22,298 nucleotides of DNA from JBAWAP01 sp049589355 (GTDB taxonomy: Bacteria > Chloroflexota > Anaerolineae > VGOG01). The notes beneath the pieces are model-generated. The model was not told the origin of the DNA and searched no databases. It saw nothing but the letters and a program-made list of their open reading frames with translations. The position numbers were made by a program, and so were the translations under genes. Positions 20,351 through 22,298 of this stretch are shown here, piece by piece (the stretch's first letter is position 1; every line of letters begins with the position of its first letter). The stretch lies in contig JBAWAP010000155.1 in NCBI GenBank assembly GCA_049589355.1, forward strand, positions 1-22,298, written 5' to 3'.

Positions 20351-22298
20351 CCTCTACCACCCCAATCTCCTCCTCCATCAACCTGTACAACTCATACACC
20401 AGCACATCAATCTCCGCGTCGAGTCGCTCAATGCGGCGGGCCAGGTCATGGCGGCGGTCTTCTTTCAGCGCCTCGGCCTCGGCGTGCTCCTTTTGCAGCC
20501 GCAGCATCTCCTCCACCAGCGCCACCATTCTGTCATGCCGCGCCACGTCCGCCGGGTCGTCGAAGTTGATGCGGCGGATCGGGAGTCTGCCCACGTATTG
20601 CTTCGTACAAGTAATCCATCCGCCCCTAAAGCGATTGCTTATCATTGCCAAGTACCAAAACAGGAGCTTGGAGTTGAGCAATCCTAGCACGTATCGGGGC
20701 GACAAACGACTATCCTTCCCGATAGAGATGCTAAATCCGCCACTCGCCATCAGACAGTAGTTTTCTCGATCGTCGGGCAGTTCTGCCAAAGACCCTTTGT
20801 CTGCAAGCAAAGGCACGACCAAATGTGCCCGGTCATGCACAGCGAGGTTCCGAGGAGCACTGAAGCCATACCATGCCTTGAATTGCTTCCGTTGCTCCAG
20901 TACTTCCTTTCTGGAGCGTAGGTAGCTATACGCATTCGGGAATTGTTTCTCTAGCTCAACCTCTGACAGCAATACAAAGCTGCTTCGACCACTCTTACGA
21001 TATGGAAAGATTATGGCCTTTCCGCTTTGTGGGGCGAAACTGTAACGGTTGAAATCTGTGGCGAAAAGCGGCGTCCGCAAGAGGTCAGCTTCTATCCTCA
21101 CTGCTTCTCCATCATCTGTGAAATATGTGTCGCCATCCCGCCCACGTTTCAACATGAAGACCCTGTCGTTTCCACTGCTTGACCCACGACTCATCTTCGC
21201 CGGAAGATCGAGCAGAGGTGCCCCGTAAGAAATCAGCTTGTCCCTGATCTGCGCTTGCAGCTCTGAAAGGAACATCCAAGGCTCATCAGTCAGTAGCTGG
21301 CTATCCACATGAACTTCTGGTAGGCTGTCGGACAGCATTGCAGGCTGCTCCGCCTCGGCTTTCAACCAGTCGCCCGCCGCTATATAGAGCATCCTCTCAG
21401 TCGGCTCTTTGCGCAGGAAGAGCAAGCAGGTGTACGTCGTGGCATCCTCAAACACCTGAGCGTGCTCGAAATCCACAATGTGCGACACAGCTTTCTGTTG
21501 GCTCAGTAGCTTGCGCAATTGCTTACCATAGTCAACCTGGAAGAACTTGTTGGGCAAGATCATCCCAAAGACTCCGCCGGGACGCAGCAGTTCCAGCGCC
21601 CGCTCCACGAACAGCACGTAGATGTCGTAGCTGCCGCCCGCTGCCTGGTAGTGGTCGCCGTACCAGCGGGCATCGTCTTTGGGCAAGGTCTGGATGCGGA
21701 TGTAGGGCGGATTGCCCACGATCACATCAAAGCCACCCCGTTCCATGATCCTGGGGAACTGCTCTTCCCAGTTGAAGGAGTGTTTGTCGCGCCAGTTGGG
21801 GCCGAAGGCAGCTTTCAGTTCTTCGGGCGTGCCACTGATGAGGCTGTTGCCCTGGCGGATGTTGTCCAGCCTGGGCAACTCGCCGCGCTGGTTCACAGCC
21901 TTGAGCAACAGGTTCAGCCTAGCAATCTCTACCGCCTGGGCGTCCAGGTCTACTCCGTACAGGTTGCCGGTCAGGATCTCCATGCGGCGGGCGAAGTCGT
22001 GTATGTCCCCGGCAGCCCCCACCCCCGGCCCCTCCCCCGAAAAACAGGGGAGGGGAGCATGCTGCCCACGCACCCCGGCCAGGTAGCGGTCCAACACGTC
22101 GAAGGCTTCGATGAGGAAGGAGCCGGAGCCGCAGGCAGGGTCGAGCACTTTTACCTGGCGCGCCTGCTCGTAGTCTCGCTCCTCCAGCAAACGGCCCAGC
22201 GTCTGCCCCACGATGTAGCGCACCACGAACTGCGGCGTGTAATAGATGCCCTGGGCCTTGCGTTTGGCTCGCTTGTCCACAACCTGCTTGCCCTCCGG
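20331..22298 (-). CDS. Type IIG-like (Eco57I-family) N6-adenine DNA methyltransferase, 5' partial
   Basis: The frame is open to the right edge; a start-like GTG at 22280 lies within sequence, so the true N-terminus (possibly with the nuclease domain of type IIG enzymes) is probably outside. Counting from 22280, KAQGIYYTPQFVVRYIV (8-24) leads into the SAM-binding motif DPACGSGSF (47-55). Then come GVDLDAQAVEIARLNLLLK, the catalytic NPPY motif (about 195-198, followed by IRIQ), and GGVFGMILPNKFF. The C-terminal half has the TaqI-like target-recognition fold (YVLGLLNSKLLFWYL, YVGRLPIRRI) and a coiled-coil tail. Residues about 74-91 (HAPLPCFSGEGPGVGAAG) are translated from a genomic repeat inserted in frame between motif I and the next strand. 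The methylated target cannot be read from sequence. Confidence 0.85.
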   Translation of the reverse strand, partial: PEGKQVVDKRAKRKAQGIYYTPQFVVRYIVGQTLGRLLEERDYEQARQVKVLDPACGSGSFLIEAFDVLDRYLAGVRGQHAPLPCFSGEGPGVGAAGDIHDFARRMEILTGNLYGVDLDAQAVEIARLNLLLKAVNQRGELPRLDNIRQGNSLISGTPEELKAAFGPNWRDKHSFNWEEQFPRIMERGGFDVIVGNPPYIRIQTLPKDDARWYGDHYQAAGGSYDIYVLFVERALELLRPGGVFGMILPNKFFQVDYGKQLRKLLSQQKAVSHIVDFEHAQVFEDATTYTCLLFLRKEPTERMLYIAAGDWLKAEAEQPAMLSDSLPEVHVDSQLLTDEPWMFLSELQAQIRDKLISYGAPLLDLPAKMSRGSSSGNDRVFMLKRGRDGDTYFTDDGEAVRIEADLLRTPLFATDFNRYSFAPQSGKAIIFPYRKSGRSSFVLLSEVELEKQFPNAYSYLRSRKEVLEQRKQFKAWYGFSAPRNLAVHDRAHLVVPLLADKGSLAELPDDRENYCLMASGGFSISIGKDSRLSPRYVLGLLNSKLLFWYLAMISNRFRGGWITCTKQYVGRLPIRRINFDDPADVARHDRMVALVEEMLRLQKEHAEAEALKEDRRHDLARRIERLDAEIDVLVYELYRLMEEEIGVVEATDRSG
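22015..22060. repeat. GC-rich repeat inserted in frame within the methyltransferase gene
   Basis: CCCCCACCCCCGGCCCCTCC then CCCGAAAAACAGGGGAGGGG is a hairpin-forming repeat of the same style as the intergenic elements at 14977-15087 and 16246-16355. It is in frame and stop-free, and lies in a loop between conserved methyltransferase motifs. Confidence 0.7.

Overview
The window looks like a piece of a moderately GC-rich Chloroflexota (Anaerolineae-like) genome, probably from a metagenome. That placement is inferred from style: secreted proteins with Pro/Thr linkers and dockerin tails, a membrane-anchored cohesin, abundant short palindromic repeats, and consensus TTGACA/TATAAT promoters. No taxonomic marker gene was compared.

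Left third (1-9765, + strand): a cohesin/dockerin gene set. A 5'-truncated DUF4091/GH123-like protein carries an internal dockerin and a second extracellular domain. It is followed by a single-cohesin protein with a C-terminal membrane anchor, then a secreted TIM-barrel glycosidase-like protein ending in a dockerin. After a 638-base gap comes a secreted papain-family protease with its own chagasin-type inhibitor domain, a jelly-roll domain and a dockerin. That protease gene is preceded by a consensus promoter, a c-di-GMP-I (GEMM-I) riboswitch and an intrinsic terminator. A fourth dockerin protein, a subtilisin with a LamG-like domain, lies at 17805-20030 on the minus strand. Together they suggest a small non-cellulosomal surface complex of proteases and glycan-active proteins docked on an anchored cohesin, with at least one member under second-messenger control.

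Middle (9765-14156): the RNase P RNA gene (minus), then a plus-strand run of a CooC-type nickel-insertion ATPase, an AmmeMemoRadiSam radical SAM enzyme, a Nudix hydrolase, an unrecognised 150-residue protein and a membrane-anchored PDZ protein. Between the last two lies a probable unannotated minus-strand small RNA of about 90 nt, with its own consensus promoter and a T-tract end.

Right third (14156-22298, minus strand): a vitamin B12-type ABC importer (binding protein, permease, ATPase) behind a cobalamin riboswitch and terminator; the dockerin subtilisin; a truncated retropepsin-like ORF; and a type IIG-like (Eco57I-family) DNA methyltransferase running off the right edge.

A theme across the window is insertion of repeats into permissive positions. 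All three recognisable structured RNAs (c-di-GMP riboswitch, RNase P RNA, cobalamin riboswitch) have one peripheral helix replaced or extended by a long hairpin built from a different short repeated word. A related family of GC-rich palindromic repeats sits between the ABC genes and also lies in frame inside three protein-coding genes.
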